DNA of 64,000 bases from JAJTCH01 sp040386195 (GTDB taxonomy: Bacteria > Pseudomonadota > Alphaproteobacteria > Rickettsiales > UBA1997). The stretch's first letter is position 1. Every line of letters begins with the position of its first letter. Positions 51,106-60,211 of the stretch are shown one piece after another. A program made the position numbers and the translations under genes. The stretch is from the NCBI GenBank assembly GCA_040386195.1, contig JAZKFV010000021.1:1-64000 (forward strand), read 5' to 3'. The notes under the pieces were generated by a model. The model worked only from the letters and a program-made list of their open reading frames with translations. It searched no databases and was not told where the DNA came from.

Positions 51106-52692
51106 CTAGAAGGAGAACAATAGACCAGCCAGAACAACGTAGCCACTATTATCCTTTAATTGTCTTTCTTTATTGGAAAGATTTGCTTGATCAATCGATA
51201 TATTGCTGGCTTTTGGCTGGTTGGATACAAATTTATATTGAGTCACCTCAACATAAGGCATCAAACCTTTTGCCATTCTGTAATCAACACCAAAGGAAAT
51301 GGCGTTATATTTATTTTCTTGGAAGTTACTATCCAAATAAGTGACACTTGCTGCAAAAGGACCAAACTGATATGCGGCACCGGCAGTATAATAAGTGGCA
51401 TCACTGAATTTTGTTGCGGCACTTCCGGCAGCACAAGTTTGGTTTGTTAAAAGCAAGGTTGGGTCATAGTCGCAAGAATAAGCTCCGGTTTTTGGTTGCA
51501 GAGATTTTCCCCAGTTACCATATGAAGCTCCAAATGTTGCTCCAAAATAACTTGCCATAAAGCCAAGATCATAAGCTTGCAAATTATTTCTTTGTATAAC
51601 GGTGGAAGAGTTTTGTTCAAACTTACCAGTCTCACCGGTTGCAGAAAGGGCAAATCCTAAATTACCAAAGTTATCAGAATAGTTCACAGCATAGCTTATA
51701 GCTTGTTTAATATCGCCGCTATTATCACCAGAAATTGTCGCTGAGGTTCCGCTGGTTCCAGTATCAGGAGTGAAGCTGGCACCTAATTGCCAACCAGAAA
51801 TTCTTGGTGTATAATAGCTGACTTTGCTGGCATCTTCTAAATCACCAAATTGTCCATCACGAATTTGGGAGTTGGTTTTATTTTTGTTGAATCCCAAATC
51901 ATTATCACCAGAGCCAATATTATAATCGTTATCTGTCTCGCGGTTGTAAAAACCTTTGGCATAACCGCCATGAGCAATTGGCGCACGCGGAACCAGAATA
52001 AAGCGAGGAAGTTTGATATTGCCACAAGTGCCTCCAGCAGCTCCGGAAGCATTAACCCCAACCCCACCAGTACAAACTGCAGTTGAGCCTGCGGGCAAGC
52101 TACTACTATTTGCTAACATTGGCATGTTGATATATTCTAAATACTTACCATTAATACCACCAGCCCCACGTGCAAATGTTTCGGGACCAACTTTCATTTT
52201 GTGGTTCACTGCCGAGTTATTACCAAATTCTAATTTACCCATTCGTGATTCAGTAAAAATATAAGCCTTATCAGCGTTCACACCTTCATTACGAGCTGAA
52301 TTACTTGTGTTTCCCTGCAACTCTACAATTGCGCCATACTTCATTCCAAATTCATTGATACCAGCAACTTTGATATGTATTTCTGCTTCGTTAGTGAAAT
52401 CAGGGTTGTTAGTCATTCTATTTTGAGTTCCGGTTTGATTACCAGAGCTATCCTCAATTATTGCTCCAGTTGATGGATTAACAGCAGCATCGGGCAATCG
52501 ATCTTTACTAAAAGCGCCATCTTCACTTCTAAAACCAGCATTAGCGTTTAAAAATCCACCAATAGTTACAACCGGAACTGGAGAAAAACGGTCAGAATTA
52601 ACTTGTTGATTGGCTTGCTGAGCATAGATATTTTTAGAAGATAAAATCAAAGACAATGACACTAAAACAGCTTTAAGAGAAAAGTTTTTCAT
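51106..52692 (-). CDS. outer-membrane porin
   Basis: From ATG 52692, a 528-residue protein with a signal peptide (to NIYAQ) and a gram-negative porin layout: VTIGGFLNANAGF, KYGAIVELQGNT, KLEFGNNSAVNHKM, then many alternating strands, and a C-terminal Phe (LAGLLFSF). An earlier ATG at 52770 gives a poor signal peptide. Long Ser/Gly/Thr-rich loops near residues 200-260 and 300-330 may be surface-exposed, including one with two Cys. Its position downstream of a 130-base divergent region with folC suggests its own promoter. Probably a major general porin. Confidence 0.8.
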   Translation of the reverse strand: MKNFSLKAVLVSLSLILSSKNIYAQQANQQVNSDRFSPVPVVTIGGFLNANAGFRSEDGAFSKDRLPDAAVNPSTGAIIEDSSGNQTGTQNRMTNNPDFTNEAEIHIKVAGINEFGMKYGAIVELQGNTSNSARNEGVNADKAYIFTESRMGKLEFGNNSAVNHKMKVGPETFARGAGGINGKYLEYINMPMLANSSSLPAGSTAVCTGGVGVNASGAAGGTCGNIKLPRFILVPRAPIAHGGYAKGFYNRETDNDYNIGSGDNDLGFNKNKTNSQIRDGQFGDLEDASKVSYYTPRISGWQLGASFTPDTGTSGTSATISGDNSGDIKQAISYAVNYSDNFGNLGFALSATGETGKFEQNSSTVIQRNNLQAYDLGFMASYFGATFGASYGNWGKSLQPKTGAYSCDYDPTLLLTNQTCAAGSAATKFSDATYYTAGAAYQFGPFAASVTYLDSNFQENKYNAISFGVDYRMAKGLMPYVEVTQYKFVSNQPKASNISIDQANLSNKERQLKDNSGYVVLAGLLFSF

Positions 52693-52791
52693 AGATTTTT
52701 CAGGTGAAATAAATTGCCGGACATTAATTAAATTCGATTGTAATTTATTGGCATTAAAGTTGAAATACAATCATTAATTTAATGGTTATTT

Positions 52792-52826
52792 TTAATCATT
52801 AATCATTAGCCATTAATCATTAATTA
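52792..52826. repeat. AATCATTA repeats between porin and folC
   Basis: AATCATTA occurs several times in direct succession, with a GC change in the middle (AATCATTAGCCATTAATCATT). It lies in the divergent gap between the porin and folC starts and could affect either promoter or simply be AT-rich drift. Confidence 0.35.
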
Positions 52827-52828
52827 CA

Positions 52829-54061
52829 TTGGTTTATCTACCTCACTTTCCAATTCCAAATAAAAATTCTATCAGCAATAATTCACCAGAAAAATTGCGT
52901 AAAATTTTATTAAAATTAGGCAACCCGCAAGACCAATTACCACCCACAATTCACATTGCCGGCACTAATGGTAAGGGTTCAACAGCAGCATTTTTAGCCA
53001 GCATTTTTCAAGCAGCAAATTATAAAACTCATATTTATACTTCACCTCATTTGCACCATTGCAACGAAAGAATTGTTGTGGCGAATAATCAAATTGATGA
53101 TGGCTATTTATATGAAATGTTGGAAGAAATTAGAATTACCGCCGGCGAAATTAATCTAACTTTATTCGAAGGATTAACTCTGGCTGCCATTTTAGCATTT
53201 TCAAAAAACCCCGCCGATATTTGTATTATTGAAACCGGAATGGGCGGCAGAGTTGACGCAACCAATGTTATCGACAAAAAAATTGCCACAATTTTAACTG
53301 CAATTTCTTTCGATCATCAAGAATTTTTAGGAAATAATTTGTTCGCAATTGCTTGTGAAAAATCGCACATTATGCGCCCAAATATTCCTTGTATTATCGC
53401 ACCACAAAACCAAGAAATTATTACCGCAATTGAACAAAGAAGCGCAGAAATATCCAACCAATTAATTTATTTGGATAATGATTTACCAATACCAAAACCA
53501 GCTTTGGAAGGCGCTCATCAATATGTAAACGCTGCTTTAGCAATCACAACCATCAACAATATTAGCGGTTTTAAAATTTCTCAAACCGACATTAATAACG
53601 GTTTAAAAAATGTTAAATGGTCATCAAGATTAGAAAAATTAAATCATTCACTATTAAAACCAGATGATGAATTATGGATCGACGGAGCCCACAACCAAGC
53701 TGGTTTTGAAGTTTTGGCGAATTGGATTAGCGAAAAAATTGCTGATGACGAAACTAAAAAACCAAAAAGAAATTATTTAATCACCGGCTTTTCCAAAAAC
53801 AAATCTAAACCAGAATTTTTTCTACCTTTCAAAGATATTATTGACTTTATTTGCACCGTCAGAGTTGCTGGCGAGCCAAACGCAGAACAAGCTGAAGTGA
53901 TATTAGAAAAAATTTTGGAAGCTGGAATTGAAGAAGTAAAAAATGAAGATGATTTATTTGACGCAATAAATTTTCTAGTAAATTTAGATTCAGAAAACCC
54001 GTGCCGAATTATAATTTGCGGTTCGCTTTATTTGGCGAGGGATGTAAGAAACAAGTCGTAA
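52829..54061 (+). CDS. folC: folylpolyglutamate/dihydrofolate synthase
   Basis: A 410-residue enzyme that makes dihydrofolate and adds glutamate residues. It has HIAGTNGKGSTAAFLASI (P-loop, about residues 42-59), YTSPHLHHCNERIVV, ETGMGGRVDATNVI and LWIDGAHNQAGFEVLA. Only TTG 52829 is available as start because a stop lies four codons upstream in frame. Its last codons and stop are formed by the left arm of the palindromic repeat at 54053-54134. Confidence 0.93.
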   Translation: MVYLPHFPIPNKNSISNNSPEKLRKILLKLGNPQDQLPPTIHIAGTNGKGSTAAFLASIFQAANYKTHIYTSPHLHHCNERIVVANNQIDDGYLYEMLEEIRITAGEINLTLFEGLTLAAILAFSKNPADICIIETGMGGRVDATNVIDKKIATILTAISFDHQEFLGNNLFAIACEKSHIMRPNIPCIIAPQNQEIITAIEQRSAEISNQLIYLDNDLPIPKPALEGAHQYVNAALAITTINNISGFKISQTDINNGLKNVKWSSRLEKLNHSLLKPDDELWIDGAHNQAGFEVLANWISEKIADDETKKPKRNYLITGFSKNKSKPEFFLPFKDIIDFICTVRVAGEPNAEQAEVILEKILEAGIEEVKNEDDLFDAINFLVNLDSENPCRIIICGSLYLARDVRNKS

Positions 54062-54134
54062 GTGATAAGTCGTAAGTCGTAAGTTGAACCGAGCTCGGAT
54101 CGACTTACGACTTACGACTTATCACTTACGACTT
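54053..54134. repeat. 82-bp perfect palindrome of CTTACGA units
   Basis: Two exact 32-base arms (54053-54084 and 54103-54134) built of CTTACGA-type units flank an 18-base centre (TGAACCGAGCTCGGATCG), itself with a CCGAGCTCGG palindrome. It provides the stop codons of both convergent genes folC and dadA. The same unit is found in tandem twice within the RTX gene. As RNA it forms a strong hairpin and may terminate both genes. Confidence 0.95.
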
Positions 54135-55407
54135 AGATATACATCTCTTTTTCCATCTCTTCTAAGAATCCAAAATCATCACCAACATCTTGTTGCAAAA
54201 TAATATTAGAGATAATTCGGCAAGTGGCGAAGGATAAAGTCCAACCTAGCGAGCCGTGTCCGATATTTAAAAACAAATTACCATATTTTTTTGCCCGACA
54301 AACCAGCGGCAAACATTCCGGGCGATAAGGGCGAAAGCCTGACCATTCTTTAGCATTTTTTAAATCGCCATAATCGGAGTAAGTTTGGCGGATAACATCT
54401 TTCAAAAAATTAATATTTTTTTGATTAAAATTATTTTTAAAATTACAAACCTCAACCGTTCCTGCCGCTCTGAAAACCTTGCCCAGTTTGCTATAAACCA
54501 CTTTATTTTCCGGATCAGTTAAAGCTAAATTCGGCGATAAAAATAATTCATCAGTTGGAATTGACAGGCTATAACCTTTGAGCGGATAAATTTTTGGATC
54601 AATTTTAATTCCTTTCAAAAGCGAATTACTAAAAGCGCCCAAACAATCTAAATAAGCATTACCAACAAAAACACCTTCAGTGGTGTTAATTCCGGTAATT
54701 TTTTTGTGATTAGTTAAAAGATTTTTAACCTCACATTTATAATAAAATTTAACTCCTAATTTATTTTTACAAATCAATTCCAAACTCTTGATAAAAGCCA
54801 AACAATCACCGCTAGCATCGTCTTTAAAAAATATTCCACCTTTCAAAATTTGTTCATCAAAAATCTTAGTCAAAGTTGGTTCTTTTTTAACACATTCCTG
54901 CGCGCTTAAAATTTCTAAATTACAACCTAAAGATTTTTGCTGTTTAGCTTGAACAATCGCTTGATTAAATAATTTTTCATCACGATAAAAATGCAAAATG
55001 CCGCCTGATTTATAACAAAAATCAATCTTTTCTTTACTCAATATTTCAGCCAAAACTTGCCGGCTAAAAGCACCTAATTTCAGGGTTTTTTCAGCAATGA
55101 TTTGTGATTTTTCTGCTTTAGAATTTTTAGAAAATTCCAGCGCCCAATTAAAAAACTGCCTGTTAGTTAAATCCGAAATTGACAAAAAAGAATTTGGCGT
55201 GATCGCCGCTTTTAAAAATGAAATCAAAGAATTTTTTGCCGCCCAAGGTTCACAGTGTGAAAAGCTAAGCTGCCCGCCATTCGCACCGCTGCAACCTGCC
55301 GCGCTTTCAGATTCCTTTTCCAAAACCACAACTTCGCATCCAGCTCGCGCCAAAAAATAAGCCGACAAAACTCCATTAATTCCTGATCCAAGAATAACTA
55401 CTTTCAT
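54133..55407 (-). CDS. dadA: D-amino-acid dehydrogenase
   Basis: A 424-residue FAD enzyme of the DadA family, which oxidises D-amino acids such as D-alanine. It has the FAD motif VVILGSGINGVLSAYFLARAG split at about residues 2-22, GCSGANGGQLSFSHCEPWA with the substrate-side loop, and the C-terminal GHGSLGWTLS FAD-binding site. ATG 55407 is chosen; an earlier ATG at 55518 would overlap the neighbouring gene. Its stop codon lies in the palindrome at 54053-54134. It follows the OTU/UIM gene by four bases, so both are on one transcript. Confidence 0.9.
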   Translation of the reverse strand: MKVVILGSGINGVLSAYFLARAGCEVVVLEKESESAAGCSGANGGQLSFSHCEPWAAKNSLISFLKAAITPNSFLSISDLTNRQFFNWALEFSKNSKAEKSQIIAEKTLKLGAFSRQVLAEILSKEKIDFCYKSGGILHFYRDEKLFNQAIVQAKQQKSLGCNLEILSAQECVKKEPTLTKIFDEQILKGGIFFKDDASGDCLAFIKSLELICKNKLGVKFYYKCEVKNLLTNHKKITGINTTEGVFVGNAYLDCLGAFSNSLLKGIKIDPKIYPLKGYSLSIPTDELFLSPNLALTDPENKVVYSKLGKVFRAAGTVEVCNFKNNFNQKNINFLKDVIRQTYSDYGDLKNAKEWSGFRPYRPECLPLVCRAKKYGNLFLNIGHGSLGWTLSFATCRIISNIILQQDVGDDFGFLEEMEKEMYI

Positions 55408-55411
55408 TTGA

Positions 55412-57361
55412 TTATTGCGTTGATTGTCTAACTTTTGATGGCTGCTGAAGTAATTTGGCGCCACCAAAAGGTTCAAGCCCATATTCGTCTGGATAACAAA
55501 TATCTCCTCTTCTACCATTCAATTTTTCTTTAGCAGATTCACAATATTCGGTCACAAAGAACATCTTTTCACTTCTCTGACAACCAATTGTTTTTTCATT
55601 TCCATCCAAATCTTGCACCACAAATTCTATATCACAACTTGCATCATGGAATATTTGAGTAATTTTTTCTTGAGCATTTTCTTCATTTACCAATTGATCA
55701 ATGGTTACTATTTCACCCTCAATATAAACCGCAGTTATATATTTACCTACTAACCATTCGGCAATATTAACATCTGAAGGATTGTCACCAATGTAAAATC
55801 TAGCCGTATATGGAGCAAAAGTTTCTATCACTTGCAAAACACACTTGCCATCAAGCTCTACAGCTAAGGTATCCGCACCAATACCATTATAAGCTCCGTA
55901 TGGATGAGGATTCTTTGCCTGTTTTTTTAAATTAGATTTTAAGTTAGAAATAATTGGATCAACCTTACTAACAAAAGAGTCTTCTGGCTCATCACCGTCA
56001 ATCCAATCATGAATTTTTTTGCACACTTTTTGTTGCTGTTCTTCAGTAATTTTTATGTCAGTTTCTGGTTCTGGTGTTAATTCTGCAGAAACAGCTTTGG
56101 TGTTTCTTCTTGTCGGTCTAATTGGATTTTTTGGTATTCTCTCATCTTGACCAAAATGAACTTTTTTTCCCACTCTTACCGGAGGTTTTTTTGCTTCAGT
56201 TTTTTGCCTATTTATCTCCTTGAAAGCTTCAGGCAAAGTTTTTTTAGCAACAGCATTTCGAAGCTGCTGCTCTCTTTTAGCGGATTCAATTGAAGCTTTC
56301 AAAGCCGCTTGCAAATTTGGATCGTTTTTGTCTTTTTCTTGCTCAGCTAATTCCGACAAACTTCTGGCAACTGCCAATCTTAAATCAGAATCGTTATTTT
56401 CATTTTCTACAAATGAATTTTTTTGTTGCTCTTGTTGATATGTTTTTAATGATTCCGCGATCGCTTTTTGAATCTGCCCTTCTTCGGTATCAGTGTTAGT
56501 TTGCAAATCTTGAACAGATGATACCCCTCTTGCATAACGATCAATTCTTTCGGCAAGAAAAGAGTTCCCCTTAGTAAAGTTATAAATATCAATCAATTCT
56601 TGCGCTCGATAATCAGCTATTCGTGAATTATTTTCACCTCTAATATTAGCCGCAATTCTTACGGTATGATCTTTTAACTCCCGTCTTTTACTTGCTGGAT
56701 TTAAAATTTTATGATGAGTGCAATGCAAAACTCCTAAAGCCTGAGCAAAAACTTCCACATCACGAGTATCTGCCCAATAATTTTGGTCATTACTATCACG
56801 AAGTAAGTTCTCTAATTTTCGTACAATCTTTTCCTTCTCTTCGTTGCCACGACCAATAATATTAATAACAAAATTGACAGCTTGCGTCATATCTAAACTT
56901 TTAGATTTACTTAAGTTTAATTTTGCTTTTTTAGCGGCAGCAATTATTAGCGGATTCTTTTTTAAATTATCATTATTCAAAACCGCATTAACCATGGCAT
57001 GAACTCCGCAAGCACCATCACCTTGGCAAGAAATATTGTTTTTTGACCATCGATTATGTTCAAATCTATACTCAACCAGACTCCAATGTCCACCATAGGT
57101 ATTAGTGAATGAAAAAAATGATTGCCCATTTTTTGGTCGATAATTATCGCCTCCTAACTGCTCTTTTACAATCCCAAACTCATCTTGCCCACGCAAATTA
57201 TTAGTTCCAACCGGAGTTAAAAAAACCACTGGCGCCGCTTTAACATCGTCAATATCTAAAGTCTCCACCTCCGAATTAGGCATCAAATTCACTCGGTAAC
57301 GAACATATTGTTCAAATAATTCTTGATCGCTTTGAGTTGTTTGTTCTAACTGATTTCTCAT
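55412..57361 (-). CDS. putative permuted OTU deubiquitinase with three UIMs
   Basis: A 649-residue protein with no close named relative that I recognise. GGHWSLVEYRF (His92) is followed 26 residues later by SCQGDGACGVHAMVNAV (Cys118), matching the DGxC nucleophile of OTU proteases with the His upstream, as in permuted OTUs. YWADTRDVEVFAQALGV (about 195-211) resembles the OTU region WGGxxELxALAxxL. Residues 293-308, 324-339 and 347-362 are three ubiquitin-interacting motifs with the core hydrophobic-x-x-A-x-x-x-S (for example LRLAVARSLSE, LQAALKASIES). A basic linker (380-425) leads to a C-terminal domain (440-620) of unknown type. No signal peptide. Predicted host-directed deubiquitinase; export route unknown. 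Clan CE (Ulp1-like) is a weaker alternative. Confidence 0.6.
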   Translation of the reverse strand: MRNQLEQTTQSDQELFEQYVRYRVNLMPNSEVETLDIDDVKAAPVVFLTPVGTNNLRGQDEFGIVKEQLGGDNYRPKNGQSFFSFTNTYGGHWSLVEYRFEHNRWSKNNISCQGDGACGVHAMVNAVLNNDNLKKNPLIIAAAKKAKLNLSKSKSLDMTQAVNFVINIIGRGNEEKEKIVRKLENLLRDSNDQNYWADTRDVEVFAQALGVLHCTHHKILNPASKRRELKDHTVRIAANIRGENNSRIADYRAQELIDIYNFTKGNSFLAERIDRYARGVSSVQDLQTNTDTEEGQIQKAIAESLKTYQQEQQKNSFVENENNDSDLRLAVARSLSELAEQEKDKNDPNLQAALKASIESAKREQQLRNAVAKKTLPEAFKEINRQKTEAKKPPVRVGKKVHFGQDERIPKNPIRPTRRNTKAVSAELTPEPETDIKITEEQQQKVCKKIHDWIDGDEPEDSFVSKVDPIISNLKSNLKKQAKNPHPYGAYNGIGADTLAVELDGKCVLQVIETFAPYTARFYIGDNPSDVNIAEWLVGKYITAVYIEGEIVTIDQLVNEENAQEKITQIFHDASCDIEFVVQDLDGNEKTIGCQRSEKMFFVTEYCESAKEKLNGRRGDICYPDEYGLEPFGGAKLLQQPSKVRQSTQ

Positions 57362-57421
57362 AAGATTATTTAATATTATAATTGATTGTTTAACCTAAAA
57401 CAGAATTAAAAAACTTCCAAA

Positions 57422-60211
57422 ATGCACAAAAATATTTTCAACATAAAACCAAACTCAAGCTTTTTGTCAAGCCTTGCCCAATGGGTTTGGCAAAATTATC
57501 CTGATCAGCTTTATTTATCAAGCCTTACTATCTTGTTGCCCAGCCGTAGAGCTTGCCGAGAGCTGAAAAAAATATTTTTAAATTTATCTAAAAATGAAGC
57601 AGTAATTTTGCCAAAAATTTTAGCGATTGGCGATGTTGATTATGATGAAGTATTTTTTAGCGATTCTGGCAACAAAATTGAATATCAATTACGACTCATT
57701 GAAGCAATTAAAAATTGGAATCACAAAACCAATCTCTTCGGCAAAAACATCTCCACCGCCGCGCTGGCAGCAATTGCTGATAATCTGCAAACTTTTTTAG
57801 ATGAGATTGAAAAAGAAGGTTTGAGTTTGGATAATTTGCTGGCAATTGACGATTCTGAGCTTGCTTCACACAAACAACAAATCTTAAAATTTCTCCAATA
57901 TTTTAGCAGTGTTTGGCAAAATACTTTGCTCAAGGATGGTTTAATTTCCGCTGCCAAAAACCGCAATTTGATGCTTAAAAATTATAATGAACATCTTCAA
58001 AAAAATGGTAGCCAACATCCAATCATCGCCGCTGGCTCAACCGGAAGCGTTGTTGCTGCTTCTGAGCTTTTAAAAACTATTGCCTCACTTGAAAATGGTC
58101 ATTTGGTCTTATTTGGGCTAGATCAAAATTTAGATGAAAATATTTGGCAAAAAATTGCAGAAAATCATCCGCAATTTATGCTCAAAAAATTGTTAGAAAA
58201 AATAGGAATCGTAAGAAAAAATGTTGTAAATATTGACAGCGCAAAACAAAGCGATGTGCTTAATTTATGCTCTTTAGCAATGTTGCCAATAGAATTTATT
58301 TTTGAAAAACAACCAGAGAAAATAAATCAAATCAATTCCCTAACCAAAATTGAAACCGAGAACGAATTTGCTGAAGCAAAAATTATCGCCTTGCTGTTGC
58401 GTCAGGCTTTAGAAACCAAAGAAAAAACCGCCGCATTAATTAGTAATGACAAAAATTTAATCCAGCTGGTAAAAGCCAATTTGCTGGCTTGGCAGATTGA
58501 AATTGACGATTCAGCAAGCTCAAATTTAGCTGAATCTGAATTAGCAAATTATCTATTTTTAATCAGCCAATTTGCCAGCAATGATTTTAGTGCGATTAAT
58601 TTATTAGCAGTTTTAAAACATCCTTTAAGTGGCTTTTCAGCTGAGTTTCTGAAGGTTTTAGAAATTAAAGTTTTAAGAAATGTAGTCAAATTTTCTAACT
58701 TTGATGATTTGATTGCGCAGATAAAAAATAATGATGAATTATTGGTTTGGCTAAAACAAATTGCCAAAATTTTTCAACCTTTAATTAGTGAGTTTCAAAA
58801 AGAAAAAATTGATTTTAAAAAAATAGTTGCGTTACATTTTGATTGTTTATCGTCATTGCGAGGAGGCAACGCCGACGCAACAATCCCTAGTCTTAATGGC
58901 AATGAAGAACTTTTAGAATTTTATCAAGAAATCTTAAATACTAAAACCAATTTTAATCTAGAACCGCAAAGTTATAACCAACTGCTTCAAAACCTACTCA
59001 AAAATTATCAATTCAGAAAATCCGGCAAATTTCATCCCCGCTTACATATTTTATCAACTATGGAAGCAAGATTGATGAGCTATGATTTAACCATTGTTTC
59101 TGGGCTTTGCGAAGGAGAATTTCCGTCTAAATCTAGCGATGATTGGCTGGGAAATAAAATTCGCGCTGAATTTGGGCTATCGTCTGGAGCTAAGAAAATC
59201 GGCATTGCCGCTTATGATTTTTGTAATTATTTAGGCAATAAAGAAGTGATTTTGCTTTATCCAAAAAATCAAAATAACGCTCCAACAATTAAATCACGAT
59301 TTTTATTAAAGTTAGAAACAGTCTTGAAATTAAACGGCTGGGAAGATTATTTAAAAGATGGTGAAGAATATTTGCAGCTACTAAATTTAGATTCTAAAAA
59401 ACCAATCAACGCTTCAAGAGCCAATCCAACGCCAGAACAAAAACTCCAAAAAATCTCCGCCACCGATATTTCTAAATGGCTTCGAAACCCTTATTATATC
59501 TACGCCAAACGCATTTTACAGCTCAAGCCTTTAAAACAAATTGAACAGGATGCATCTTTTGCTGAATTTGGAAATTTTGTTCATAAAGCTTTAGAAGAAT
59601 TTGTCAAAAATTATCCAAAAATTGATTTAGAAAAATTTGCGAAAGAAATTTTCTCCAATTATTTTCCTGACCAAGCCACGCATTTATTATGGTGGCCAAG
59701 ATTTGAAAATATTGCTAAATGGTTTTTAAAACAGGAAATTGAGCTGAGAAAAAATTTACAAAAAAGTTTTGTTGAAATCGAAGCTGAAGTAATTATCGGC
59801 GATATAATTTTGACCACCAAAGTTGATCGTATCAATTTATATCAAGATGGCAGCTATGAAATTATTGATTATAAAACCGGAACTTTGCCCGCGCCAAAAG
59901 AAATTAAATCTGGCTTGGAGCCACAATTAGCAGTGGAAGCGATTGTTTTGACTAAAGGTAAAATTAAAAATTATTCAGAGTTAAAAATTTTACAAGTCAA
60001 TAATTTGCAATATCAAAATTTGAAAGGCAAAGATCAAAATGAAGCTAAAGATTTAAGCGATATTGATAAATTAATTACTGCCGCCGATGATGGAATTTTA
60101 AGGCTTTTAGAAATTTTTAATGATCAAAATTTTGGATATATTTGCTGTCCAAATATTGATATCTATAAAGAAGATGATTATTGGCATCTAGCACGAACTG
60201 GAGAATTATGA
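57422..60211 (+). CDS. addB: double-strand break repair protein AddB
   Basis: A 929-residue protein of the alphaproteobacterial AddB family, partner of AddA in DNA end resection. The N-terminal helicase-like half contains LTILLPSRRACRELKKIF and ILAIGDVDYDE; the middle has LSGLCEGEFPSKSSDDWLG. The C-terminal PD-(D/E)xK nuclease includes FAEFGNFVHKALEEF and the catalytic YEIIDYKTGTLP with a following Gln (EPQLAVEA). The four-cysteine iron-sulfur cluster of Firmicute AddB is not seen. A 36-base repeat-like element (58851-58886) lies in frame. truA overlaps its stop codon by ATGA; addA is not in the window. Confidence 0.9.
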   Translation: MHKNIFNIKPNSSFLSSLAQWVWQNYPDQLYLSSLTILLPSRRACRELKKIFLNLSKNEAVILPKILAIGDVDYDEVFFSDSGNKIEYQLRLIEAIKNWNHKTNLFGKNISTAALAAIADNLQTFLDEIEKEGLSLDNLLAIDDSELASHKQQILKFLQYFSSVWQNTLLKDGLISAAKNRNLMLKNYNEHLQKNGSQHPIIAAGSTGSVVAASELLKTIASLENGHLVLFGLDQNLDENIWQKIAENHPQFMLKKLLEKIGIVRKNVVNIDSAKQSDVLNLCSLAMLPIEFIFEKQPEKINQINSLTKIETENEFAEAKIIALLLRQALETKEKTAALISNDKNLIQLVKANLLAWQIEIDDSASSNLAESELANYLFLISQFASNDFSAINLLAVLKHPLSGFSAEFLKVLEIKVLRNVVKFSNFDDLIAQIKNNDELLVWLKQIAKIFQPLISEFQKEKIDFKKIVALHFDCLSSLRGGNADATIPSLNGNEELLEFYQEILNTKTNFNLEPQSYNQLLQNLLKNYQFRKSGKFHPRLHILSTMEARLMSYDLTIVSGLCEGEFPSKSSDDWLGNKIRAEFGLSSGAKKIGIAAYDFCNYLGNKEVILLYPKNQNNAPTIKSRFLLKLETVLKLNGWEDYLKDGEEYLQLLNLDSKKPINASRANPTPEQKLQKISATDISKWLRNPYYIYAKRILQLKPLKQIEQDASFAEFGNFVHKALEEFVKNYPKIDLEKFAKEIFSNYFPDQATHLLWWPRFENIAKWFLKQEIELRKNLQKSFVEIEAEVIIGDIILTTKVDRINLYQDGSYEIIDYKTGTLPAPKEIKSGLEPQLAVEAIVLTKGKIKNYSELKILQVNNLQYQNLKGKDQNEAKDLSDIDKLITAADDGILRLLEIFNDQNFGYICCPNIDIYKEDDYWHLARTGEL
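58851..58886. repeat. CGTCATTGCGAGGAG-type repeat inserted in addB frame
   Basis: CGTCATTGCGAGGAGGCAAC followed by GCCGACGCAACAATCC resembles the core of a widespread GC-richer repeat class. It is markedly richer in G and C than the surrounding gene. It is 36 bases, a multiple of three, and encodes SLRGGNADATIP. Another class of element than the GTCATCCTGA repeats. Confidence 0.6.

Noticed and set aside
55625..57100. Clan CE (Ulp1/YopJ) protease for the UIM protein
   Set aside because: The 26-residue gap from His to Cys is much shorter than in Ulp1-type enzymes, and the later WADxxDVxxFAxxLG segment fits OTU better; kept only as an alternative.
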